64,000 bases of DNA from Clostridia bacterium. Lineage in GTDB: Bacteria; Bacillota; Clostridia; Oscillospirales; Acutalibacteraceae. Shown here in pieces: positions 52,599-60,550 of this stretch (its first letter is position 1; each line of letters opens with the position of its first letter). A program made the translations under genes and the position numbers. Location of the stretch: the NCBI GenBank assembly GCA_017560255.1, contig JAFYOI010000003.1, forward strand, positions 61,376 to 125,375. Direction: 5' to 3'. The notes below the pieces were generated by a model that was not told where the DNA came from, did not search any database, and saw nothing but the letters and a program-made list of their open reading frames with translations.

Positions 52599-54061
52599 GA
52601 AATTTGCAGAAAGAATATGACGTTATAATAGCGGGTTGCGGTATATCGGGCCTTTATACCGCGCTGAAACTGAACAGTAACCTGAACGTGCTTTTACTCA
52701 GCAAGGGAGATAACGGACTTTCCAACAGTTCGCTTGCACAGGGCGGAATTGCCGCAGTAGTGGACAATCCCGACGATAGCACTCAACTGCATTTTGAGGA
52801 CACTCTTATTGCGGGCGGCGGCGTAAATGACAAGCGCAGCGTCGACGTGCTTGTAAACGAGGGCCCCGATGACGTAAAGGAACTTGTAAGACTTGGCGTT
52901 GATTTTGACAGAGATGCTTCGGGTGGTCTTATGCGAACTCTGGAGGGCGGCCATTCACGTAACAGGATTTTCCACCACCGCGACAATACGGGCTACGAGA
53001 TGACGAAAACTCTGCTTGAACGCGTCTACGAACTTCCCAATGTTGAGTTTTCGGAGTACACCGCGGTTTATAGTGCAGAGCGCTTGCCGAACGGCGGCTT
53101 CCGGGTAAATCTTATAAAGAACGATGAGCATATAGACGTTTATTGTCGTTTCCTCGTGCTTGCAACGGGCGGACTTGGCAGGGTTTATAAATACTCTACC
53201 AGTTCCTCCGTGTGTACGGGCGACGGAATACGCCTTGCAAGCGAAATGGGTGCAAAGATAAAGGATTTGCACTTTATTCAGTTTCACCCGACCGCGTTTG
53301 CGGGCAACGACAACGGCGAACGTTTTCTTATAAGCGAGGCGGTTCGCGGCGAGGGAGCAAAACTGCTCAACTGCAACGGTGAGCGCTTTGCTCACAGGTA
53401 CGATGAGAGGGCGGAACTTGCGCCGAGGGACGTTGTTTCAAGGGCGATTATTCTTGAAGCGCGGAGAACAGGCAGTGATAAATTCTACCTTGATATTACG
53501 GAGAAGGGTGAGGAATTCCTTTATCGCCGTTTCCCACTGATTTCTTCCAAATGCCTCGAAAACGGCATTGATATTTCAAAAGATTGGATTCCCGTTTTTC
53601 CTTGCCAGCACTACCTGATGGGCGGAATCGCGGTTGACCTTTACTCAAGGACGAGGGTTTACGGACTCTACGCCGTCGGCGAATGTTCCAATACGGGCGT
53701 TCATGGAAAGAACCGACTTGCAAGTAATTCGCTTCTTGAGGCGCTTGTTTTCTCAAGGCGTGCGGCTCAGGACATCAACGAAAAGGCGCAGGCCGCATTT
53801 GAACTGATATACGACGAGGCGGACTACGTTCAGGATTATTCGGGCGCACCCGTGCCGAGCGAACTTGCCGACGAAATAAGAGAGATTATGCAGCGTTCGT
53901 ATTTTGTTTTCCCCGATGCCGCACTTGCGCGTCAGGGACTTAAAAGCATAAACTCAATTCTCGACCGTCTGAGAGTCGGAAAATTTAAAAAAGACTGCAC
54001 TTATGAAGAAATACTCAGCCTTGCCACAGTGGCGGCGATGGTTCTGAAAGAAATATTGTAA
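52595..54061 (+). CDS. nadB: L-aspartate oxidase
   Basis: A 488-residue flavoprotein oxidising L-aspartate to iminoaspartate, the first step of de novo NAD synthesis. FAD motif VIIAGCGISGLYTAL is at residues 10-24, SSLAQGGIAA and the EGGHSRNRIFHHRDNTG block follow, then the catalytic HPTAFAG and RGEGAKLLN, and GGIAVD with GECSNTGVHGKNRLASNSLLEALVFS near the end. The start GTG overlaps the previous stop. The C-terminal helical part is shorter than in E. coli NadB. Confidence 0.96.
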   Translation: MRNLQKEYDVIIAGCGISGLYTALKLNSNLNVLLLSKGDNGLSNSSLAQGGIAAVVDNPDDSTQLHFEDTLIAGGGVNDKRSVDVLVNEGPDDVKELVRLGVDFDRDASGGLMRTLEGGHSRNRIFHHRDNTGYEMTKTLLERVYELPNVEFSEYTAVYSAERLPNGGFRVNLIKNDEHIDVYCRFLVLATGGLGRVYKYSTSSSVCTGDGIRLASEMGAKIKDLHFIQFHPTAFAGNDNGERFLISEAVRGEGAKLLNCNGERFAHRYDERAELAPRDVVSRAIILEARRTGSDKFYLDITEKGEEFLYRRFPLISSKCLENGIDISKDWIPVFPCQHYLMGGIAVDLYSRTRVYGLYAVGECSNTGVHGKNRLASNSLLEALVFSRRAAQDINEKAQAAFELIYDEADYVQDYSGAPVPSELADEIREIMQRSYFVFPDAALARQGLKSINSILDRLRVGKFKKDCTYEEILSLATVAAMVLKEIL

Positions 54062-54082
54062 CGTGATGAAAGGATGGTTTTA

Positions 54083-54925
54083 ATGCTTCCGAAATTTTAT
54101 ATTGATGAGATTATTCTGCGCGCACTCAAAGAGGATATCAACTACATCGACGTTTCCGCGGATACGGTAATCCCGCCCGAGCAGGACGGCGCGGCGGTGT
54201 TCCTTGCAAAAGCGGACGGCGTGCTTTGTGGTGTTGACGTTGCTATGAGAGTTTTTGAACTTCTTGACGACAGTTTTAAAGCGGAGGTTTTCAAAAAGGA
54301 TGGCGACACGCTCAAAAAAGGCGACATAATTGCAAAAATCAGTGGTAAAACCGCACTTTTGCTCAAAGGCGAGCGCACTGCGCTCAATTTGCTTCAGCAT
54401 ATGTCGGGCATCGCAAGTGCAACAAGCGCAGCAGTTGAACTTGTAAAAGGTACACAGACGAAAATTACCGACACGCGTAAAACTCTGCCCGGTATGCGCG
54501 CGCTTCAGAAGTATGCCGTTGTTTGTGGCGGTGGCTTCAATCACAGATTCAATCTTTCCGACGGCGCTATGCTTAAGGATAACCACATCGACGCTTGCGG
54601 TGGTATTCCCAATGCGGTAAAAATAATCCGCGGAAAACTCGGTCACATGGTAAAAGTTGAGGTTGAAACAAGAAATATGGAAGAAGTTGCACAGGCTCTT
54701 GAAGCGGGTGCGGACATCATTATGCTCGACAATTTCGATTACGATATGACAAAGCAGGCGGTTGCTTTTGTCGACGGCAGAGCGATGCTCGAATCTTCGG
54801 GCGGCATAACTCTTGAAACACTCAGCGGCTACGCACAATGCGGAGTTGACATCATTTCAATCGGTGCGCTTACCCACTCGGTAAAAGCGCTTGACATTTC
54901 TATGAAATATCAGAAAGGGGAATAA
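54083..54925 (+). CDS. nadC: Nicotinate-nucleotide diphosphorylase (quinolinate phosphoribosyltransferase)
   Basis: This 280-residue enzyme makes nicotinate mononucleotide from quinolinate and PRPP. Motifs include ALKEDINYIDVSADTVIP, ERTALNLLQHMSGIAS, TDTRKTLPGMRALQKYAVVCGGGFNHRFNLSDGAMLKDNHI, KVEVETRN and LESSGGI. AAAGGA upstream fixes the ATG at 54083. nadA (quinolinate synthase), normally in the same operon, is not in the window. Confidence 0.96.
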   Translation: MLPKFYIDEIILRALKEDINYIDVSADTVIPPEQDGAAVFLAKADGVLCGVDVAMRVFELLDDSFKAEVFKKDGDTLKKGDIIAKISGKTALLLKGERTALNLLQHMSGIASATSAAVELVKGTQTKITDTRKTLPGMRALQKYAVVCGGGFNHRFNLSDGAMLKDNHIDACGGIPNAVKIIRGKLGHMVKVEVETRNMEEVAQALEAGADIIMLDNFDYDMTKQAVAFVDGRAMLESSGGITLETLSGYAQCGVDIISIGALTHSVKALDISMKYQKGE

Positions 54926-54928
54926 CAG

Positions 54929-55945
54929 ATGGCAGTACTCGTTACCGGTGGTGGCGGCTTTATCGGCAGCCATACATGCGTTGAACTTCTCCAGAACGGT
55001 TTTGATATTGTGGTTGTTGACAATTTCAGCAACTGCAACCCGAAATCACTTGAAAGAGTAAAGGAACTGACGGGCAAAGATTTTCCTGTTTATCCCTGCG
55101 ATATCCGTGACCTTGACGGTCTTTGCAAGGTTTTTGATAACGAGAAAATTGACAGTGTAATTCATTTTGCGGGGCTCAAAGCAGTTGGCGAGAGCACGCA
55201 GATTCCAATGGAATATTACGATAATAACGTTGTCGGTACGCTTAATCTGTGCAGAGTGATGGCGAAGTACGGTTGTAAGAAGATTGTTTTTAGTTCTTCG
55301 GCAACCGTTTACGGCTACGACAATCCCTCTCCGCTTGTTGAAACGATGAAGACGGGCGGCGTTACAAACCCCTACGGCAGAACGAAACTGATGATTGAGG
55401 AAATTCTCAAGGATATTGCGGCTTCGGATGATGAGTGGAGTATTGTACTGCTTCGTTACTTCAATCCCATAGGCGCACACGAAAGCGGCAGAATCGGTGA
55501 AAACCCGAACGGAATCCCCAATAACCTTATGCCGTACATAACTCAGGTTGCCGTTGGCAAGCGTGAGTTTCTCAGCGTTTTCGGCGGCGATTACGACACT
55601 CCCGACGGAACGGGCGTGAGGGATTATATTCACGTTGTCGATTTGGCGGACGGACATATAAAGGCGCTCGACGTTCTCAATAAGAAAACGGGTGTTGCGA
55701 TATACAATCTCGGTACGGGCAACGGTTACAGCGTTCTTGACATTGTCAAAGCGTTTGAGAAGGCAAGCGGAAATCCGCTTCCCTACAAAATCGTTGACAG
55801 ACGTCCCGGCGATATTGACGTGTGCTACTCCAATCCCGAAAAGGCGTTCAAAGAACTCGGCTGGAAAGCAAAGAGGGGAATTGAGGATATGTGCGCGGAC
55901 AGTTGGCGTTGGCAGAGTATGAATCCCAATGGCTACGATGATTAG
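54929..55945 (+). CDS. galE: UDP-glucose 4-epimerase
   Basis: A 338-residue short-chain dehydrogenase-type epimerase. The NAD site [12 protein letters not shown] is at residues 5-16, the catalytic Ser and Tyr-x3-Lys appear in SSSATVYG and YGRTK (about residues 122-152), and [20 protein letters not shown] lies toward the end. It interconverts UDP-glucose and UDP-galactose for sugar metabolism or surface polysaccharide. It starts 3 bp after nadC, but the functional link is unclear. Confidence 0.96.
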   Translation: MAVLVTGGGGFIGSHTCVELLQNGFDIVVVDNFSNCNPKSLERVKELTGKDFPVYPCDIRDLDGLCKVFDNEKIDSVIHFAGLKAVGESTQIPMEYYDNNVVGTLNLCRVMAKYGCKKIVFSSSATVYGYDNPSPLVETMKTGGVTNPYGRTKLMIEEILKDIAASDDEWSIVLLRYFNPIGAHESGRIGENPNGIPNNLMPYITQVAVGKREFLSVFGGDYDTPDGTGVRDYIHVVDLADGHIKALDVLNKKTGVAIYNLGTGNGYSVLDIVKAFEKASGNPLPYKIVDRRPGDIDVCYSNPEKAFKELGWKAKRGIEDMCADSWRWQSMNPNGYDD

Positions 55946-55977
55946 TGCATTAAAAGTTTGATTTTGAGAGGTTTATT

Positions 55978-56598
55978 ATGATAGCGGTAATTGATTACGG
56001 CGCGGGAAATCTGCAGAGTGTAAAAAAAGCGCTTGACTTTATCGGTTGCGAAAATATTGCCAGCGGTAACGGGGACGATATTGCCGCCGCGGATGCGATT
56101 ATTCTGCCCGGTGTCGGCTCTTTCGGTGATGCTATGGCGTCGCTTAAAGGCAAAGGGCTTGACAGGGTTATTGAGCGTGAGATTGCAAACGGAAAGCAGT
56201 TTCTTGGCATTTGCCTTGGCTTACAACTTTTGTTTGAAGGCTCTGAGGAAACCCCCGGTGTGAGCGGACTTGGCATATTGAAAGGCAAAATTCAAAAAAT
56301 TCCGAAAGCGCAAGGCATCAAAGTGCCGCATATGGGTTGGAACAGCCTTGAAATCACCAATCCGAGCGGCGTTTTTGAGGGCGTTCGTAACGGTGATTTT
56401 GTGTATTTTGTTCATTCTTATTATCTTACGGCGGATAATCCGTCGGACGTTTCTGCGCGCACTTTCTATTCCGTGCCGATTGATGCGGCGGTTTGCAAAG
56501 ATAACGTGAGTGCAGTGCAGTTTCACCCCGAAAAGAGCGGAGAATGCGGATTGCAGATGCTCCGTAATTTTGTGAAAATGGCAGGGGGTAACAGATAA
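55978..56598 (+). CDS. hisH: Imidazole glycerol phosphate synthase, glutaminase subunit
   Basis: This 206-residue class I amidotransferase supplies ammonia to His[19 protein letters not shown] starts the chain, [12 protein letters not shown] forms the oxyanion region, the catalytic Cys is in [16 protein letters not shown] (about residue 80), and His/Glu are in [10 protein letters not shown]. The stop overlaps the hisF start by one base. Confidence 0.96.
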   Translation: MIAVIDYGAGNLQSVKKALDFIGCENIASGNGDDIAAADAIILPGVGSFGDAMASLKGKGLDRVIEREIANGKQFLGICLGLQLLFEGSEETPGVSGLGILKGKIQKIPKAQGIKVPHMGWNSLEITNPSGVFEGVRNGDFVYFVHSYYLTADNPSDVSARTFYSVPIDAAVCKDNVSAVQFHPEKSGECGLQMLRNFVKMAGGNR

Positions 56599-57353
56599 TG
56601 TATGCAAAGAGGATTATACCCTGCCTTGATATACGTGACGGCAGAGTTGTAAAGGGCGTAAGTTTCGTCAATATCCGCGATGCCGGCGATCCCGTCGAAT
56701 GCGCCGCGCTCTACGACAGGGCGGGTGCGGATGAACTTGTTTTGCTTGATATTACCGCAACCCACGAGGGCAGAAAAAATATGATTGATATAGTTGAACG
56801 TGTCGCGAATACTATATTTATACCGTTCACCGTCGGCGGCGGAATCAGTACGGTTGAGGATTTCAAGCAACTTCTGCGCGCGGGTGCGGATAAAATCTCC
56901 GTAAACTCTGCGGCAGTTCGTAATCCGCAACTGATAAACGAGGCGGCTTATAAATTCGGCAGTCAGTGCGTTGTTTGTGCAATTGATGCAAAGCGTAACG
57001 GCAACGGATTTGAAGTGTATCTCAACGGCGGCAGAATCCCTACGGGGATTGATGCTGTTCAATGGGCTTGCGAAGCGGTCAGCAGGGGCGCGGGTGAAAT
57101 TTTGCTGACAAGTATGGATTGCGATGGACAGAAAAACGGCTACGACCTTGAACTTACAAGGGCGATTTCCGAAAGAGTCGACGTGCCTGTAATTGCATCG
57201 GGCGGTGCGGGCAAATTGGAGCATTTTTACGATGCGTTTACAAAGGGCAGTGCGGACGCCGTACTGGCGGCGTCACTGTTCCATTTCAGAGAACTTGAAA
57301 TTTGCGACCTAAAAAAATATCTCAGCGAAAACGGCGTGTCCGTAAGGCTGTAA
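56598..57353 (+). CDS. hisF: Imidazole glycerol phosphate synthase, cyclase subunit
   Basis: A 251-residue TIM barrel forming a complex with HisH. It starts [23 protein letters not shown] with catalytic Asp11; [26 protein letters not shown], the second catalytic Asp in VCAIDAKR (about residue 130) and [11 protein letters not shown] are visible. Only the hisHF pair is present here; the other histidine genes must lie elsewhere. Confidence 0.96.
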   Translation: MYAKRIIPCLDIRDGRVVKGVSFVNIRDAGDPVECAALYDRAGADELVLLDITATHEGRKNMIDIVERVANTIFIPFTVGGGISTVEDFKQLLRAGADKISVNSAAVRNPQLINEAAYKFGSQCVVCAIDAKRNGNGFEVYLNGGRIPTGIDAVQWACEAVSRGAGEILLTSMDCDGQKNGYDLELTRAISERVDVPVIASGGAGKLEHFYDAFTKGSADAVLAASLFHFRELEICDLKKYLSENGVSVRL

Positions 57354-57368
57354 GGGGAAGAAATACAC

Positions 57369-58619
57369 TTGTTTGAAAACATTGTTGAAAAAGAGCGCGC
57401 GGTGCTGGTGAGTGTCGATACGGGCGAGTTTGACGTTGATATTTCACTCGACGAACTTGAGGAACTTGCAAACACCGCCGAGGCGCAGGTTATAGGGCGG
57501 ATGACTCAAAAAAGACCGTCGCCCGACAGCGCAACTTATATCGGCTCGGGACGCCTTGAAGAACTCAAAGAGTTTTGCGAGAGTAACGAGGTAGATTTGA
57601 TTATTTTCGATGCGGAACTTTCGCCGTCGCAACAGTATAACGTTGAAAAGGCAACGGACGTGCGGGTGATTGACAGAACGACATTGATACTTGATATTTT
57701 TGCTCAACGTGCACGCTCGGGTGAGGGTAAGTTGCAGGTGGAACTTGCACAACTTCGCTATCGTTTGCCCCGTTTGCGTGGTATGGGTGTTTCGATGTCA
57801 AGGCTTGGCGGCGGTATCGGTACAAGGGGCCCCGGTGAAACGAAGTTGGAGAGTGACAAACGTCATATCAGGCGCAGAATTTCCGCACTTGAGGACGATT
57901 TGAAAAAACTTGAAGAAAGGCGCAGACTTGCGGGGGAGAGGCGCAAGAAAAACCGTGTTGAAACCGTTGCAATCGTCGGTTACACCAATGCGGGCAAGTC
58001 AACGCTTATGAATACGCTGACAAATGCGGGCGTGCTTGCGGAAAACAAACTTTTCGCAACGCTTGACGTAACTGCGCGCGCACTGACCCTGCCCGACGGA
58101 CGAGAAGTTATGCTCATTGATACCGTAGGACTTGTAAGGCGGCTTCCCCATCACCTTGTTGAAGCGTTCAAGTCAACTTTGGAGCAGGCGGCTCAGGCGG
58201 ACGTAATCCTCAACGTGTGCGATGCTTCAAGTAACGAAGCGCAGGAGCATCTTGAAGTGACGCGTAAAATATTGGAGCAACTCGGCTGTATGGACAGACC
58301 GATTATATCCGTTATGAATAAATGCGATCTGGTTGAAGATTCGGGCGGTCTTGCAATAATCGGTACGGGGGTTGAAATTTCCGCCCTCAACGGAACGGGT
58401 ATTGAAAAACTGCTTGATGTGATTTCAAAGTCCCTTGTGCCGACACGTTCAAGGGTAAAACTTCTCCTTCCGTTCAAGGAGAGCGGCACTGCGGCGCGAC
58501 TTCATACGGACGGAGTTGTGCATTCTGAGGAGTATCGCCCCGAGGGAATCTTCCTTGATGTGACAGCGCCGATTGAACTGCTGAAAAAATTGTCGGATTA
58601 TATTTATTCCGAAGAATAA
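57369..58619 (+). CDS. hflX: GTPase HflX
   Basis: This 416-residue GTPase rescues or splits stalled ribosomes. The N-terminal HflX domain has AQVIGRMTQKRPSPDSATYIGSGRLEELKEF and FDAELSPSQQYNVEKAT, followed by a helical linker (GPGETKLESDKRHIRRRISALEDDLKKLEERR), then the G domain from about residue 200 with G1 GYTNAGKST, G3 DTVG and G4 NKCD. The start is a TTG after AAGGGGA. It is the last gene of its operon. Confidence 0.96.
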   Translation: MFENIVEKERAVLVSVDTGEFDVDISLDELEELANTAEAQVIGRMTQKRPSPDSATYIGSGRLEELKEFCESNEVDLIIFDAELSPSQQYNVEKATDVRVIDRTTLILDIFAQRARSGEGKLQVELAQLRYRLPRLRGMGVSMSRLGGGIGTRGPGETKLESDKRHIRRRISALEDDLKKLEERRRLAGERRKKNRVETVAIVGYTNAGKSTLMNTLTNAGVLAENKLFATLDVTARALTLPDGREVMLIDTVGLVRRLPHHLVEAFKSTLEQAAQADVILNVCDASSNEAQEHLEVTRKILEQLGCMDRPIISVMNKCDLVEDSGGLAIIGTGVEISALNGTGIEKLLDVISKSLVPTRSRVKLLLPFKESGTAARLHTDGVVHSEEYRPEGIFLDVTAPIELLKKLSDYIYSEE

Positions 58620-58683
58620 AATTTAAAATTGGTATTTACATTTTGAAAAAAATGTGCAATACTTTACACGGATTAAAAATAAA

Positions 58684-58797
58684 AACAGAGTAGGTCTGCA
58701 TGCGTTATGTCGGATTTCCGACGGAGTGTTGCGTGGACGGGGAGTTGCCACGCGAACGAAAAGGTTTCTTGCGGTTTGCAGACCGCATCCCGCTGTT
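58684..58797 (+). promoter_or_regulatory. Tetrahydrofolate (THF) riboswitch
   Basis: The stretch has the outline of the THF aptamer: ACAG/CTGT closing stem, AGAGTAGGT then CTGCATGCGTTA, the internal GTCGG/CCGAC and GCGTGG/CCACGC hairpins, CGAACGAAAAGG, TTGCGGTTTGCAG and ACCGCATCCCGCT. CTGCA/TTGCAG and GCGGT/ACCGC provide the stems. It lies directly upstream of an ECF folate-type S component, as is known for this riboswitch in Firmicutes. Confidence 0.85.
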
Positions 58798-58821
58798 GTA
58801 TATAATTTTGAAGCCTTATGA

Positions 58822-58864
58822 CCTCCTTATTATTTACAGCAACGAAATAATAAGGGGGTATTTT
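58822..58864 (+). promoter_or_regulatory. Expression platform hairpin hiding the folT Shine-Dalgarno
   Basis: CCTCCTTATTATTT pairs with AAATAATAAGGGGG over 14 bp (one T-G wobble) with a 9-nt loop, then TATTTTTT. The paired AAGGGGG is the only Shine-Dalgarno for the GTG start at 58867, so the hairpin can act both as terminator and as ribosome-site block. Confidence 0.8.
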
Positions 58865-58866
58865 TT

Positions 58867-59397
58867 GTGTCAAAAGAACGAAATGGAAAAAAGAAACTGA
58901 CAGTTCAGATGATGGTCATACTTGCGATGATGATTGCGCTTGAAGTTGTGCTGTCAAGGTGGCTTACAATCTGGGTGAGTGATAATCTTAAATTTGCCTT
59001 CAATTTCGTGCCCGTTGCGGTTGTTGCGTACCTTTACGGGCCGTTTGCATCGCTTCTGGTTGCGGCGGTGGGCGATCTCATCGGTTCACTGCTTTACGCC
59101 GTAGGGCCGTATTTTCCCGGTTTCACCGTCACCGCGGCACTGACGGGACTTTGTTTCGGTTTGTTTTTACATAATAAGCGCAATTTCTGGAGAATTCTCA
59201 TCAGCGTTGTCATTATTCAGGTTGTGCTGACTGTGTTCCTCGATTCGCTCTGGTTTATGATTTGTTACGGTACGCCGTATTTCGCTTCCGTTCTGACAAG
59301 GACGATAAAAGCGGGGGTAATGGTTGTTGTGCAGTGTTTAACACTTGTACTGATTTTGCCTATAATGGAGCGGATAAAAAAGCAACTTAAATTATAA
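58867..59397 (+). CDS. folT: ECF transporter S component, folate type
   Basis: A 176-residue membrane protein with about six hydrophobic segments. The sequence MMIALEVVLSRWLTIWVSDNLKFAFNFVPVAVVAYLYGPFASLLVAAVGDLIGSLLY matches folate-specific S components. It starts at a GTG. The THF riboswitch upstream supports folate as substrate. It depends on an EcfAAT module encoded elsewhere. It is 10 bp ahead of pnuC. Confidence 0.9.
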   Translation: MSKERNGKKKLTVQMMVILAMMIALEVVLSRWLTIWVSDNLKFAFNFVPVAVVAYLYGPFASLLVAAVGDLIGSLLYAVGPYFPGFTVTAALTGLCFGLFLHNKRNFWRILISVVIIQVVLTVFLDSLWFMICYGTPYFASVLTRTIKAGVMVVVQCLTLVLILPIMERIKKQLKL

Positions 59398-59407
59398 GGG
59401 GTAGAAG

Positions 59408-60091
59408 ATGGAACGACTGAAAAATGAGTTTAGAGGTTGGCGCACGTGGGAAGTTGTCTGGCTTGCGGCAAACTGCCTTGTAATCCTTGCCTTGTCGCTT
59501 TATTGGGGTGACAGTGTGATGGGCATCATCTCCGCGGTTGCGGGTGTTGCTTATGTTGTTTGCTCGGGCAAGGGCAAACTGATGGCGTACTTTTTCGGTG
59601 TTATAAACGTGGTGCTGTATGCGATAATTTCATACGAGGCGAAGTTTTACGGTGAAGTTATGCTCAATGCGCTTTACTATCTACCGATGCAGTTTTACGG
59701 TTTCTACGTATGGAGTAAGAATATGGATAGCGAAACGCACGAAGTAAAGAAACGCAGAATGACCGCAAAGGGTAGGGCTGTTCTTGCTCTTGCGATTGCC
59801 GTTTCAACCGTTGCATACGGATTTTTGCTTAAATTTATGGGCGGTACGTTGCCGTTTGTCGATTCGCTCAGCACGGTAATTTCCGTTTTCACAATGGTGA
59901 TTTCTGTTAAAATGTATATGGAGCAGTGGATGCTGTGGTTTGTTGTCAATGTTGTCAGCACAGTGATGTGGGCAATATCGTTTTCACGCGGCGGCGACAG
60001 TATTGCAACACTTGTTATGTGGGCGCTGTATATTGCAAATTCAGTTGTAATGCACGTCAAATGGGCAAAAGAATCAAAGGGAGCGGCATAA
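59408..60091 (+). CDS. pnuC: Nicotinamide riboside transporter PnuC
   Basis: This 227-residue protein has about seven hydrophobic segments. Family signatures are EVVWLAANCLVI, GVINVVLYAIISYEAKFYGEVMLNALYYLPMQFYGFYVWSKN and MEQWMLWFVVNVVSTVMW. PnuC imports nicotinamide riboside (or other vitamin nucleosides) by facilitated diffusion. It probably shares the folT transcript and therefore the THF control, which is unusual for an NAD precursor carrier and could point to a different vitamin. Confidence 0.9.
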   Translation: MERLKNEFRGWRTWEVVWLAANCLVILALSLYWGDSVMGIISAVAGVAYVVCSGKGKLMAYFFGVINVVLYAIISYEAKFYGEVMLNALYYLPMQFYGFYVWSKNMDSETHEVKKRRMTAKGRAVLALAIAVSTVAYGFLLKFMGGTLPFVDSLSTVISVFTMVISVKMYMEQWMLWFVVNVVSTVMWAISFSRGGDSIATLVMWALYIANSVVMHVKWAKESKGAA

Positions 60092-60107
60092 CTGCCGCTC
60101 TTTTTTT
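60081..60107 (+). terminator. Terminator of the folT-pnuC operon
   Basis: GAGCGGCA and TGCCGCTC pair around TAAC and are followed by seven T residues. The left arm lies inside the last codons of pnuC. Confidence 0.9.
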
Positions 60108-60156
60108 AGGTAAGAAGTAATAGTGAAAAGGTAATAAGTAAGGTTGCTTTTCGCCC

Positions 60157-60327
60157 GTGTCATCCTGAGCGGAGTCGAAATCCGAGTGTAACGAGGATCA
60201 AACGGCAAATATGCCGTTTGGGATCTCGGGCGAAAAAATGGCATAAATCCAATTATCAGATCCCGATGCTATCGCATCGCCCTGACGGGTTCGACTTCGT
60301 GCTGTCGCACTCCGCTCAGGATGACAC
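60157..60327. repeat. Dispersed repeat with GTGTCATCCTGAGCGGAG inverted ends
   Basis: GTGTCATCCTGAGCGGAG (60157-60174) and its exact inverse CTCCGCTCAGGATGACAC (60310-60327) bound a ~170-bp non-coding element. Inside are AACGGCAAATATGCCGTT and GCGATAGC-type hairpins. It belongs to the same family as 257-367 and the fragment near 23392. Confidence 0.75.
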
Positions 60328-60338
60328 AACAAAAAATA

Positions 60339-60354
60339 GTTACAATTCTGTAAC
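60339..60354. promoter_or_regulatory. Inverted repeat next to the LRR gene promoter
   Basis: GTTACA-ATTC-TGTAAC lies just upstream of the -35 box of the leucine-rich repeat gene. It could be an operator, with no known regulator. Confidence 0.35.
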
Positions 60355-60359
60355 CTTTC

Positions 60360-60387
60360 TTGACTACTGAAAGGAAAAGGCTATAAT
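60360..60387 (+). promoter_or_regulatory. Promoter of the leucine-rich repeat protein gene
   Basis: TTGACT (60360-60365) and a perfect TATAAT (60382-60387) are 16 bp apart. This leaves a ~155-nt untranslated leader with no strong hairpin recognised. Confidence 0.7.
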
Positions 60388-60550
60388 TTGGTATATAGGG
60401 AAATGCTTGTCCGTCAGGTGCAACAAAAAATGTGGACGGAATTTGTGGGATGTTACAAAGTTTTAAAAAGTTGAAATTTTCCCGAGAGTTTTTGCGTTTT
60501 CAAACGTCTAATATATAGAAGCAATTTTACATAAGCAGGGGGTAAAATTT

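Noticed and set aside
49871..54925. A functional link between the TIR (NAD-cleaving) protein and nadB-nadC.
   Set aside because: They are on opposite strands, separated by a tRNA gene, terminator and repeat. nadBC already belong to a coherent operon with its own promoter, so proximity is probably chance.
58801..58806. TATAAT at the end of the THF aptamer as an internal promoter for folT.
   Set aside because: There is no acceptable -35 at 16-18 bp and the sequence is part of the transcribed leader between aptamer and hairpin.
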